Shown here in pieces: positions 1 to 5,159 of a stretch of 13,377 nt of DNA. The stretch's first letter is position 1; every line of letters starts with the position of its first letter. The notes beneath the pieces were generated by a model that saw nothing but the letters and a program-made list of their open reading frames with translations, made no database searches and was not told where the DNA came from. Source of the stretch: Verrucomicrobiota bacterium (GTDB lineage Bacteria; Verrucomicrobiota; Lentisphaeria; Oligosphaerales; JAFGRS01); assembly GCA_019136035.1 (NCBI GenBank), contig JAGVUW010000495.1:1-13377 (forward strand), read 5' to 3'. The position numbers were made by a program, and so were the translations under genes.

Positions 1-688
1 GGACCGCCCGGCACTGCCCAACGACGGCACCGCCTCGTTCAACGTCCGCATCAACGACGACTGGTACTCGTGGAAGAGCTGGGTCTTCGACAAGACCCAG
101 GCGCCGCATGGGCCCATGCTCTTCGAGATGACCCACTTCACCGACCTCTGCAACTGGTTCATGGGCAGCGAGCCGACCGAGGTCGTGGCCCTCGAGACCG
201 GCATGCTCAACCACGCCATCATCGTGCGCTACCGCGGCGGCGAGCTGGCCACCCTGAACCTCTGCGCCAATGGCACCTTCGGCTACCCCAAGGAGCTCTA
301 CGAGGCCATGGGCAACGGCGGCATCGTCGTCATCGACCACATGTGCGAGATCCGCACCGCCGGCATTGCCGGGGCACCGGCACGCAAGACCTACCCCTTC
401 CTCAACGACCGCCACCCGCACGTCGGCACCGAGGGCGGCCTCCCCGGCTGGCTCGCCAAGAAACGCGCCGCCTGCGACGAGGCCGCCGCCAGCGGCGACC
501 CCATGCGCCAGTTCACCGCCGAGCCCGATAAGGGCCACGCCCACGCCATCGAGCGCTTCATCGACCAGATCTGCCACGGCGGACCGGTCGTCTGCGGCAT
601 GGACGACGCCGTCATGGCCACCCGCGTCGCCTTCGCCGCGATTCGCTCCGCCCAGGAACACCGCATCGTCAGCCTCGACGAGGTCTGA
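1..688 (+). CDS. Gfo/Idh/MocA family oxidoreductase, C-terminal part (5' end outside window)
   Basis: The frame is open from base 2 to a TGA at 686-688 and gives 228 residues; the N-terminal NAD(P)-binding Rossmann half lies upstream of the window. What is seen is the C-terminal alpha/beta substrate-binding domain of this dehydrogenase family. An aromatic stretch NDDWYSWKSWVFD is followed by GPMLFEMTHFTDLCNWFMG, which matches the conserved helix whose His and Asp lie at the active site. The end (HAHAIERFIDQICHGGPV, then a helix with MATRVAFAAIRSA) is the usual family close. Members are soluble NAD(P)-dependent oxidoreductases, typically acting on sugars, inositols or related cyclic polyols; the substrate cannot be read here. 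Third positions are nearly all G or C, as expected for a real gene in this genome. No partner gene lies immediately downstream, so it probably ends its transcription unit. Confidence 0.9.
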   Translation, partial: DRPALPNDGTASFNVRINDDWYSWKSWVFDKTQAPHGPMLFEMTHFTDLCNWFMGSEPTEVVALETGMLNHAIIVRYRGGELATLNLCANGTFGYPKELYEAMGNGGIVVIDHMCEIRTAGIAGAPARKTYPFLNDRHPHVGTEGGLPGWLAKKRAACDEAAASGDPMRQFTAEPDKGHAHAIERFIDQICHGGPVVCGMDDAVMATRVAFAAIRSAQEHRIVSLDEV

Positions 689-716
689 GGACGCAGACCA
701 CCCCGGGAACGGCGCT

Positions 717-879
717 GTAGTGGCGGCTGTGCCAGCCGCTCTCCCGGGCGCCGTTCCCCGGCGCCCGTGGCCGCGCTGTAGTGGCGGCTGTGCCAGCCGC
801 TCTCCCGGGCGCCGTTCCCCGGCGCTGGCGGCTGTGCCAGCCGCTCTCCCGGGCGCCGTTCCCCGGCGCCCGTGGCCGC
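717..879. repeat. GTAG-headed double-hairpin repeat, three tandem units (REP-like, family A)
   Basis: Two units 61 bp apart start with GTAG (717-720 and 778-781). A third unit starts at 826 without the GTAG head. Each unit holds two perfect inverted repeats. The first is GCGGCTG-TGC-CAGCCGC (723-739 in unit 1). The second is CGGGCGCC, a 7-nt loop, then GGCGCCCG (745-767). Unit 2 loses the end of its second right arm at 825, where unit 3 is joined directly to it. A partial inverted copy (CCCCGGGAACGGCGC) precedes unit 1 at 701-715. A GTAG tetranucleotide next to a short GC-rich hairpin is the layout of bacterial REP/SMAG elements mobilised by RAYT (TnpA-REP) proteins. That assignment is inference, and no RAYT gene is in the window. 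Confidence 0.75.
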
Positions 880-956
880 GCTCGGCTCGCGCTGCCTACT
901 TGCCCGACCCGCGAGGCCCGACGCCGGCCGCCGTGCCCGTAGATCCCGTCCGTGCC

Positions 957-986
957 GGTCCGTGTGCGTCCGTGTCCGTCCGTGTC
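957..986. repeat. Short tandem repeat, 10-bp period, three units
   Basis: Three consecutive 10-mers close to CGTCCGTGTC occupy 957-966, 967-976 and 977-986, differing only at the edges of the first unit. A related imperfect stretch (CCCGTCCGTGCC) leads into it from about 946. The block is noncoding by position, between the oxidoreductase gene and the PEP-CTERM gene. The period is not a multiple of three, which argues against a coding repeat. Confidence 0.7.
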
Positions 987-1026
987 TGGAGCCGGAAGGC
1001 CGCGACCCCGCGGCCCCTGGAGAGGG

Positions 1027-1068
1027 CAACGCCCAACGCTGAACGCCCAACGTCCAACGCCCAACACG
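1027..1068. repeat. Short tandem repeat, 7-bp period, six units
   Basis: Six heptamers run without interruption: CAACGCC, CAACGCT, GAACGCC, CAACGTC, CAACGCC, CAACACG. Most differ from the consensus CAACGCC at one base and the last by more, as expected for slippage followed by drift. It sits 40 bp after the 10-bp repeat and 9 bp before a second, unrelated heptamer repeat. Confidence 0.75.
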
Positions 1069-1077
1069 CGGACCCCA

Positions 1078-1105
1078 GAACTCCGAACTCCGAACTCCGA
1101 ACTCT
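1078..1105. repeat. Short tandem repeat, 7-bp period, four units
   Basis: Three exact copies of GAACTCC are followed by GAACTCT. The unit differs from the heptamer just upstream but has the same period and a similar GAAC/CAAC core, so the two may derive from one ancestral array. It lies in the same noncoding gap. Confidence 0.75.
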
Positions 1106-1421
1106 CGTTCGCCGACCCCGCGCCAGGCCCGGCTGTGTCTCTTTCTCCGCCCACCAGAAGAATCCGCCGGCGGGTCTTGAACGCGCCGGGCCGAAGGGAT
1201 AGTGTCGCTCTGCTGCTGCGGTTCCCACCGTGAGAGCGCGGCGGGATGCCGGCGGCGGCTGACGCCGTGCGGCGGTGGCGAGGTGCATCCGGGTCGGCTG
1301 GTGGCAGTCGGGGTCGTGACGGCCCTGTTGCGGCGGGTCCTGGCGGTGCGTCAGGCGGCCCACCGGTGCAACCTGAGGGATGCGGTGCGTGTTGCGACTG
1401 TTGTCAGGAGCACGGGACTCG
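1106..1421. other. Remaining gap before the PEP-CTERM gene; only a weak promoter candidate
   Basis: No convincing gene is visible on either strand in this stretch. A weak sigma70-like pair, TTGAAC at 1177-1182 and TAGTGT at 1200-1205 with a 17-bp spacer, could start a transcript about 210 bases before the downstream gene; the -10 matches consensus at only three of six positions. I looked for riboswitch cores, notably cobalamin, on both strands and did not find one. An AGGAG at 1406-1410 serves the next gene. Confidence 0.3.
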
Positions 1422-2810
1422 ATGAGCCCAGACTGTGCATGGTCGGCCCGGATGGCCGTGATCTCGTCTGCCTTCTCCCGGCACACCCCGGCCACGCCGG
1501 GCGCCGTCCACCACCCGGCCGCCTCCCGCGGCGGCTGGCGCCGGCTCCTCGCCCTGGCCCTGGCCATCCTGGCCACCGCCGTCCATGCCAACACGATCAC
1601 CGTCGGCACGGGGACCCTTGGCTCGGGTGGCGACCTCACGTCGACGACGGCCGGCACCTACGAATCCGCCGGCCTCAGCGCCTCGCTGACCGGCCTCGCC
1701 GCCGGCACCGATGTGCTCGTCCTGAGCAGTTTCTCAGCGCAGACCGGCAGCAACCCAACCAACGATCGCAGTGGCCTCTGGAGGCTATACGACGGATCGA
1801 CGTCGTCGCTGACCGTGCAACGCTACCTCAGCGGCTCCAACGACACCGGCGTTGCCGGCATGGTCCACCTCTTCGAGAACGTCAGCGGCGATCGCACCTT
1901 CACCCTCCAGCATGCCACCAACACCGACAATCGCACCGTCAACACCTTCTATGGCTCGATGATCGCCATGCCGCTAACGGTCAACGGTGCCGCCCTGAAC
2001 TACGGCGTCACGGCCAACTCAACGGCGGCAGACGCCGCCACTCAAGACGTGTGGTCCACCTACACGAGCACGACCGTGACGTTGCCCGGAAGCGGCAAGG
2101 TACTCATCTCGGCGGCGATCAACGCGACATCGCAGGGAACGAGTGCCTCCAGAGGCGAGTGGCGTGTCCTCGTCGATGGCGTCGAGGCGGGGGTCCCCGT
2201 CCAACGTTACATGGTAAACAACGGCGACTATGGGGCCATCACGCTGCAGGCCCTCTCGGGAACGAACCTGAGCGCGGGCTCCCACACCATCACCCTCCAG
2301 CACCGCACCCTCACCTCCCAGGCTATCACCACCCGCAGCGCCACCCTTGTGGCGGTGGGCCTGACCTCGACCGCCGGGGAGGTCCTTCCGGCCTACCAGT
2401 TCAGCAACAGCAGCCAATCCACCACAAGCCCTGCGGTCAGCGGCAGTTTCGCCTTCGCCTCGGACCAGCAGGCGGTCGTGCTCTCGAGCTACAACACGAT
2501 GACAAGCGGCGGATCGGGCACGGCGACGTCCCAGAACTACATCGACGGCACCGCCTTGGCGCAACCCGTGCAACGATGGATGAGCAGCACTTCGGACATG
2601 GGCGCCGCTGGCAATGTAGGCTGGACGAGCGGCCTGCTCACCAGCGGGACCTCGCATACGGTCACCCTCAACTTTAGCGGGGAGTACCTCGGCAACGCCA
2701 ACGTGGTCGTCCTGGGGACGATGGTCCCCGAGCCCGGATCGGCCCTCCTGGTCCTCGGCGCCATGGGCATCCTCGGCCTGCGCCGCCGCCCCCGCCGCCG
2801 CGCCGCCTGA
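1422..2810 (+). CDS. PEP-CTERM sorting-domain surface protein with three related modules
   Basis: This 462-residue protein is probably exported. After a long N-region, residues 39-56 (RR, then an Ala/Leu-rich core, ending AVHA before NT) look like a signal peptide. The C-terminus (435-462) is a textbook PEP-CTERM signal: VPEP, a hydrophobic helix, then a cluster of eight arginines near the end. Such proteins are normally processed and anchored by an exosortase, which is not in this window. The body is Ser/Thr/Gly-rich and contains three related modules. They share a VLVLSS-like strand, then VQRY/VQRW (132, 260, 383), an acidic NDTG/GDYG/SDMG turn, then a strand such as HTITLQH. This suggests three beta-sandwich domains. 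The ATG at 1422 is chosen because AGGAG lies 11 bases upstream; ATGs at 1380 and 1452 are alternatives. No enzymatic motif is seen; adhesion or matrix roles are common guesses for this class. Confidence 0.85.
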   Translation: MSPDCAWSARMAVISSAFSRHTPATPGAVHHPAASRGGWRRLLALALAILATAVHANTITVGTGTLGSGGDLTSTTAGTYESAGLSASLTGLAAGTDVLVLSSFSAQTGSNPTNDRSGLWRLYDGSTSSLTVQRYLSGSNDTGVAGMVHLFENVSGDRTFTLQHATNTDNRTVNTFYGSMIAMPLTVNGAALNYGVTANSTAADAATQDVWSTYTSTTVTLPGSGKVLISAAINATSQGTSASRGEWRVLVDGVEAGVPVQRYMVNNGDYGAITLQALSGTNLSAGSHTITLQHRTLTSQAITTRSATLVAVGLTSTAGEVLPAYQFSNSSQSTTSPAVSGSFAFASDQQAVVLSSYNTMTSGGSGTATSQNYIDGTALAQPVQRWMSSTSDMGAAGNVGWTSGLLTSGTSHTVTLNFSGEYLGNANVVVLGTMVPEPGSALLVLGAMGILGLRRRPRRRAA

Positions 2811-2816
2811 ACGGCC

Positions 2817-2979
2817 GCCGGGTCACACGCGAGACCATGCGCAGGGATGCGCATGCCACATCCTCACTGCGGCTGCCGGGTCACACGCGAGACCATGCGC
2901 AGGGATGCGCATGCCACATCCTCACCGCGGCTGCCGGGGCGCACGCGAGACCATGCGCAGGGATGCGCATGCCACATCC
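2817..2979. repeat. Tandem palindromic repeat, 58-bp period, three units (family B)
   Basis: Beginning seven bases after the PEP-CTERM stop codon, a 58-bp unit is repeated at 2817, 2875 and 2933, with the last unit cut short near 2979. Each unit contains a perfect hairpin, CATGCGC-AGGGAT-GCGCATG (2836-2855 in unit 1), then CCACATCC and a GC-rich tail ending CTGCCGGG. The units are almost identical: C or T in the CACTGCGG/CACCGCGG tail, and T or G and A or G after GCCGGG. Single copies of the same hairpin with the same CCACATCC/CCACCTCC flank recur at 5016 and 5102. The 58-bp unit has no non-repeated spacer, so it is not a CRISPR. It could act as a 3' stem-loop for the gene it follows. Confidence 0.85.
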
Positions 2980-3062
2980 GCGCGGACGGCGCTCATGGGA
3001 AGGCCTCGCGTCGTGTTGCGGTGCCGAGTCCGGGCCAGAGCGCCGCGTTGACGCGGAAGCGT

Positions 3063-3123
3063 GCGCCGTGGCTTCAGCCCGGCGCGACAACGGATGCCGC
3101 CGCGGCCTGAAGGCACGCGGCAC
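3063..3123. repeat. Dispersed imperfect-hairpin repeat, copy 1 (family C)
   Basis: This 61-bp block is nearly identical to 4864-4923, differing only near the centre (GACAACGG against GACCCGG). It folds as an imperfect hairpin: GTGGCTTCAG (3068-3077) pairs with CTGAAGGCAC (3107-3116) with one mismatch, and GC-rich sequence lies inside. Similarity to the second copy continues at a lower level for about 40 bp on the right. Both copies are in the same orientation. Confidence 0.85.
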
Positions 3124-3267
3124 GCTCCCGGCCAAGGCCGTTACTCTGACGGGGAAGGCGCTGGGGGCGATTTCTCACCATGCTCTGCCCGGCGCCTGGG
3201 CGCGTCCACGGACGGCGCCGTGGACCTACTCCCCGCCGACCCCGGCACTCCGGGCGGCGCTTTGCCA

Positions 3268-3296
3268 TTGATGAATGACCCTGCGGCGCTTATATT
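3268..3296 (+). promoter_or_regulatory. Sigma70-like promoter, TTGATG-N17-TATATT
   Basis: A -35 box TTGATG (first four bases match TTGACA) and a -10 box TATATT (five of six match TATAAT) are separated by exactly 17 bp. The -10 lies in an AT-rich patch (TTATATTAAGA) that stands out in very GC-rich surroundings. Transcription would start near 3303, about 18 bases before an AGGAGG at 3320-3325. It faces the small frame at 3332 and the Cys-rich protein gene at 3530. Confidence 0.6.
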
Positions 3297-3331
3297 AAGA
3301 ATGCGCGAGGCACATCGTGAGGAGGCATGGC

Positions 3332-3523
3332 GTGTGCCTGCGCTGGGTGGTCATCGCGTGCTCCGGGCGAGGCATCGCCGGGAGCGCGGGCCGTCCCGTC
3401 CGGCGGCGCCGTAGCCATGGCGGCGCTGCCAGCGGGTCGGCTATTGAGCCGTGCAGGCCGGCTGTCGGCGGGCGGGGGGCCCGGCGGCGCGGGCCTGTCA
3501 CGTTGGCCCATGGCGAAGCGTAG
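3332..3523 (+). CDS. Possible 63-residue leader or small protein
   Basis: A GTG at 3332 is preceded by a perfect AGGAGG (3320-3325) with a six-base spacer, just downstream of the promoter at 3268-3296. The frame runs to a TAG at 3521-3523, six bases before the ATG of the next gene and in the same frame. The product begins VCLRWVVIACSGRG and is otherwise basic and Arg/Gly-rich, with no recognisable domain. The translation signals are good but the residue content looks like random GC-rich sequence. It could be a leader peptide, a real small protein, or the former N-terminal part of the next gene cut off by an amber codon. An overlapping frame from the ATG at 3327 ends in an ATGA overlap with the next start, but its Shine-Dalgarno spacing (one base) is poor. 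Confidence 0.25.
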   Translation: MCLRWVVIACSGRGIAGSAGRPVRRRRSHGGAASGSAIEPCRPAVGGRGARRRGPVTLAHGEA

Positions 3524-3529
3524 GATGCC

Positions 3530-4564
3530 ATGACTGCCTCTCGTCCCCATTCGGCGTCGGCCGTGCCCGGCCCGAGCGCCATCCCTAGACGCCACCCGCG
3601 CCGTGCGGGGGGCCGCCGGCCGATGCGTGCCACACTTCGGCGCGGCTGGTTCGTCTCGGTCACCGTCGCCCTGATCCTGTCAACGTGGACCCTCGCGGCC
3701 GTCGATCTGCCAGTCGAGGCCGCCCTGACCAGCGACGGCGAAATCCCGCAAACGGCCCCGCGGGCGGCGGGCCTGACGGCCGGTGCCCTGGCGACAGATG
3801 CCGCCGCCGGTGCCCTGGCGACAGATGCCGCCGCCGTCGCCCCGGCCCAACCCACGCCGCAGCGCTGCGGGCACTGCGGCCGCGAGCTTGCGCCCGTCCC
3901 GCAGCCGGCCTGGCAGCCCCTGACGGACACGGGCCTCGCCCGGGGCGCGGCATCCCCGGCTCACGCCGGCAGCCCGCCGCAAGGTCCCGATGGCGCCCGG
4001 GCCGCAGTGACGCCTGGCGATGGCACGCGTCCCGCCGCGCCCGTCGTGGCGACCTCCGGCTGTGACCTCTCCACCGGCACCCCCGCCTGCCTCCTCGGCG
4101 CCATGGCCGGCCCCCGGGCAGTGCCGCCCGACGCCGGGTCCGGCAAAGCCTGCGCCTGCGAGGGCTGCGGCGCCGGCAAGGTCGGCGGCGCTACCGGCCC
4201 CGTGTCCCACGCTCTGACGGCCGGCCGTCCCGGCGACACCCTCGGCCTCTGGAGGACCTGGCGGTTCTACGTCAGCGACGGGAAGAACGACCGTGCGGCC
4301 CTCGTCGAGCACGCCCGGGGCGCCATGCGCCCCCTCGAGGCCCTGGCGGCATTGAGCGCCGCGGCGGGTTCCCTGGTCCGCCTCCGCAGCGGCGCGGCGG
4401 CCCTGCGGACGCTGGCGCAGAGGGCCCCGATGCTGCGGCCGTGCCACGCGCCCAGGCGGTGCCCGGCCTGCGCCGCCCTGGCCGCCCTGATGGGCGACGC
4501 CTGGCGTACCCCCGACCAGGAATCGACGCCCCCGGCCAGACGCAGGGCCAGGCTGGTCTACTGA
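3530..4564 (+). CDS. Uncharacterised exported or membrane-anchored protein with paired cysteines
   Basis: I do not recognise this 344-residue protein. A hydrophobic segment (about 39-58, within RRGWFVSVTVALILSTWTLA) looks like a signal peptide or membrane anchor. Starting at the ATG at 3623 (residue 32, MRATLRRGW) would put that segment at an ideal N-terminal position, so either start is possible; only a close AGGA (3522-3525) supports 3530. The middle is Ala/Pro/Gly-rich and probably disordered. It includes a nine-residue duplication (GALATDAAA twice). Cysteines occur in pairs: CGHC just after the duplication, a CDLSTGTPAC pair, CACEGC, and CPAC near the end. That suggests metal binding or disulfides in an extracytoplasmic domain. 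A more ordered stretch includes WRTWRFYVSDGKNDRAALVEHARG. Strong GC bias at third positions supports coding. The gene lies inside a nested set of repeats (C copies, then B copies). Confidence 0.65.
   Translation: MTASRPHSASAVPGPSAIPRRHPRRAGGRRPMRATLRRGWFVSVTVALILSTWTLAAVDLPVEAALTSDGEIPQTAPRAAGLTAGALATDAAAGALATDAAAVAPAQPTPQRCGHCGRELAPVPQPAWQPLTDTGLARGAASPAHAGSPPQGPDGARAAVTPGDGTRPAAPVVATSGCDLSTGTPACLLGAMAGPRAVPPDAGSGKACACEGCGAGKVGGATGPVSHALTAGRPGDTLGLWRTWRFYVSDGKNDRAALVEHARGAMRPLEALAALSAAAGSLVRLRSGAAALRTLAQRAPMLRPCHAPRRCPACAALAALMGDAWRTPDQESTPPARRRARLVY
3782..3835 (+). repeat. Perfect 27-bp in-frame tandem duplication
   Basis: The 27-bp unit beginning GGTGCCCTGGCGACAGATG occupies 3782-3808 and again 3809-3835 without a mismatch. 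It encodes GALATDAAA twice in the linker of the Cys-pair protein. Complete identity suggests a recent duplication by slippage, and the multiple-of-three length keeps the frame. Confidence 0.9.
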
Positions 4565-4606
4565 CGCACCGCCGCGCGGCCCAGGAACAGGTCACCCTTC
4601 AGCCAG

Positions 4607-4635
4607 ATCCCCGGCGGCCCGGGAGCCCCGGGGAT
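4607..4635 (+). terminator. Terminator-like hairpin after the Cys-pair protein gene
   Basis: ATCCCCGG (4607-4614) and CCGGGGAT (4628-4635) form a perfect 8-bp stem with a 13-nt loop, 43 bases after the stop codon. There is no run of T after it, so it is not a classical intrinsic terminator. It could be a transcript-end stabiliser or chance in GC-rich DNA. Confidence 0.3.
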
Positions 4636-4863
4636 GGCAAGACGAAACATCGCTGGCCATCGGTGTGGAGCGCGAGTGTCCACAGACGCGAAGGCGTCCA
4701 CGAGCCGCAACGGCATCGACAGCACAACGACGCGATGTTCCATACGAGGGTGCCCACGCGAGCGCTGACGCGATCTTGGATCAGCCCTGCGTGGTGCCGG
4801 CTCGCGTTGGCGCCACCGGCGGCGTGGCGCTACGTTCCGCGTCGCATGGCGCGTGGCGCGGAG

Positions 4864-4923
4864 GCGCCGTGGCTTCAGCCCGGCGCGACCCGGATGCCGC
4901 CGCGGCCTGAAGGCACGCGGCAC
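4864..4923. repeat. Dispersed imperfect-hairpin repeat, copy 2 (family C)
   Basis: This is the second copy of the 61-bp repeat seen at 3063-3123, in the same orientation and one base shorter. The arms are GTGGCTTCAG (4869-4878) and CTGAAGGCAC (4907-4916). Similarity to copy 1 continues to the right at a reduced level (for example CTCTGGCGAGGAAGGC against CTCTGACGGGGAAGGC). The two copies flank the Cys-pair protein gene and its promoter as direct repeats about 1.8 kb apart. Confidence 0.85.
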
Positions 4924-5015
4924 ACTTCCGACTGAAGCCGGTGCTCTGGCGAGGAAGGCTCAGTAGACGGTGTTTCGTCGTGCGATGTCCGGTCCGGCGC
5001 GCACGGGCGCCGGGA

Positions 5016-5045
5016 CATGCGCCGGGATGCGCATGCCACATCCCG
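5016..5045. repeat. Family B palindrome, single copy
   Basis: CATGCGC (5016-5022), loop CGGGAT, GCGCATG (5029-5035), then CCACATCCCGG. Stem and right flank match the 2817-2979 array; only the first loop base differs (C for A). It keeps the orientation of the array copies. Confidence 0.8.
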
Positions 5046-5101
5046 GCAGGCGCGCCCTGGGAGCGCCGAGCGTCGGCTCGGCATCGGCCGGGGGGACGGG
5101 A

Positions 5102-5132
5102 CATGCGCAGGGATGCGCATGCCACCTCCCGG
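5102..5132. repeat. Family B palindrome, single copy
   Basis: CATGCGC (5102-5108), loop AGGGAT identical to the array copies, GCGCATG (5115-5121), then CCACCTCCCGG. It lies 27 bases before the ATG of the next gene and close to its Shine-Dalgarno at 5147, so it would be part of the leader if transcription starts upstream. Confidence 0.8.
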
Positions 5133-5159
5133 TAGCGACGATGAGCAGGAGGGACGGCG

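Larger units (their letters stand above)
2980..3331. other. Gap between repeat B array and the small frame; holds repeat C and a promoter
   Basis: No convincing protein is encoded here. The stretch holds a 61-bp repeat C copy (3063-3123), a poorly conserved extension of it to about 3165, and a strong sigma70-like promoter at 3268-3296. A short block at 3009-3033 resembles 4976-4999 downstream of the second repeat C copy (12 of 16 aligned bases in its second part). A 47-codon frame from the ATG at 3271 overlaps the promoter and has unbiased third positions, so I do not call it. Confidence 0.5.
4565..5159. other. Gap after the Cys-pair protein; hairpins and repeats C and B
   Basis: No gene is visible. 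Besides the features listed separately, two perfect inverted repeats are present. One is GCGCCAC (4810-4816) with GTGGCGC (4824-4830) and a 7-nt loop. The other is GCCGAGC (5065-5071) with GCTCGGC (5076-5082) and a GTCG loop, lying between the two single family B hairpins. The Shine-Dalgarno of the next gene is AGGAGGG at 5147-5153. Confidence 0.5.

Noticed and set aside
1177..1205. Promoter TTGAAC-N17-TAGTGT
   Set aside because: The spacing is ideal but the -10 matches consensus at only three positions; kept as a note in the gap entry and not called.
1202..1421. Riboswitch (cobalamin type) upstream of the PEP-CTERM gene
   Set aside because: Fragments such as CCGACTGCCAC on the - strand are suggestive, but the conserved core and order of elements are missing on both strands.
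2817..2979. CRISPR array
   Set aside because: The 58-bp unit is repeated whole with no unique spacers, and the units contain strong internal palindromes; no cas genes are present.
3271..3414. Small protein from the ATG at 3271
   Set aside because: It overlaps the promoter, has no Shine-Dalgarno, and its third codon positions show no GC bias.
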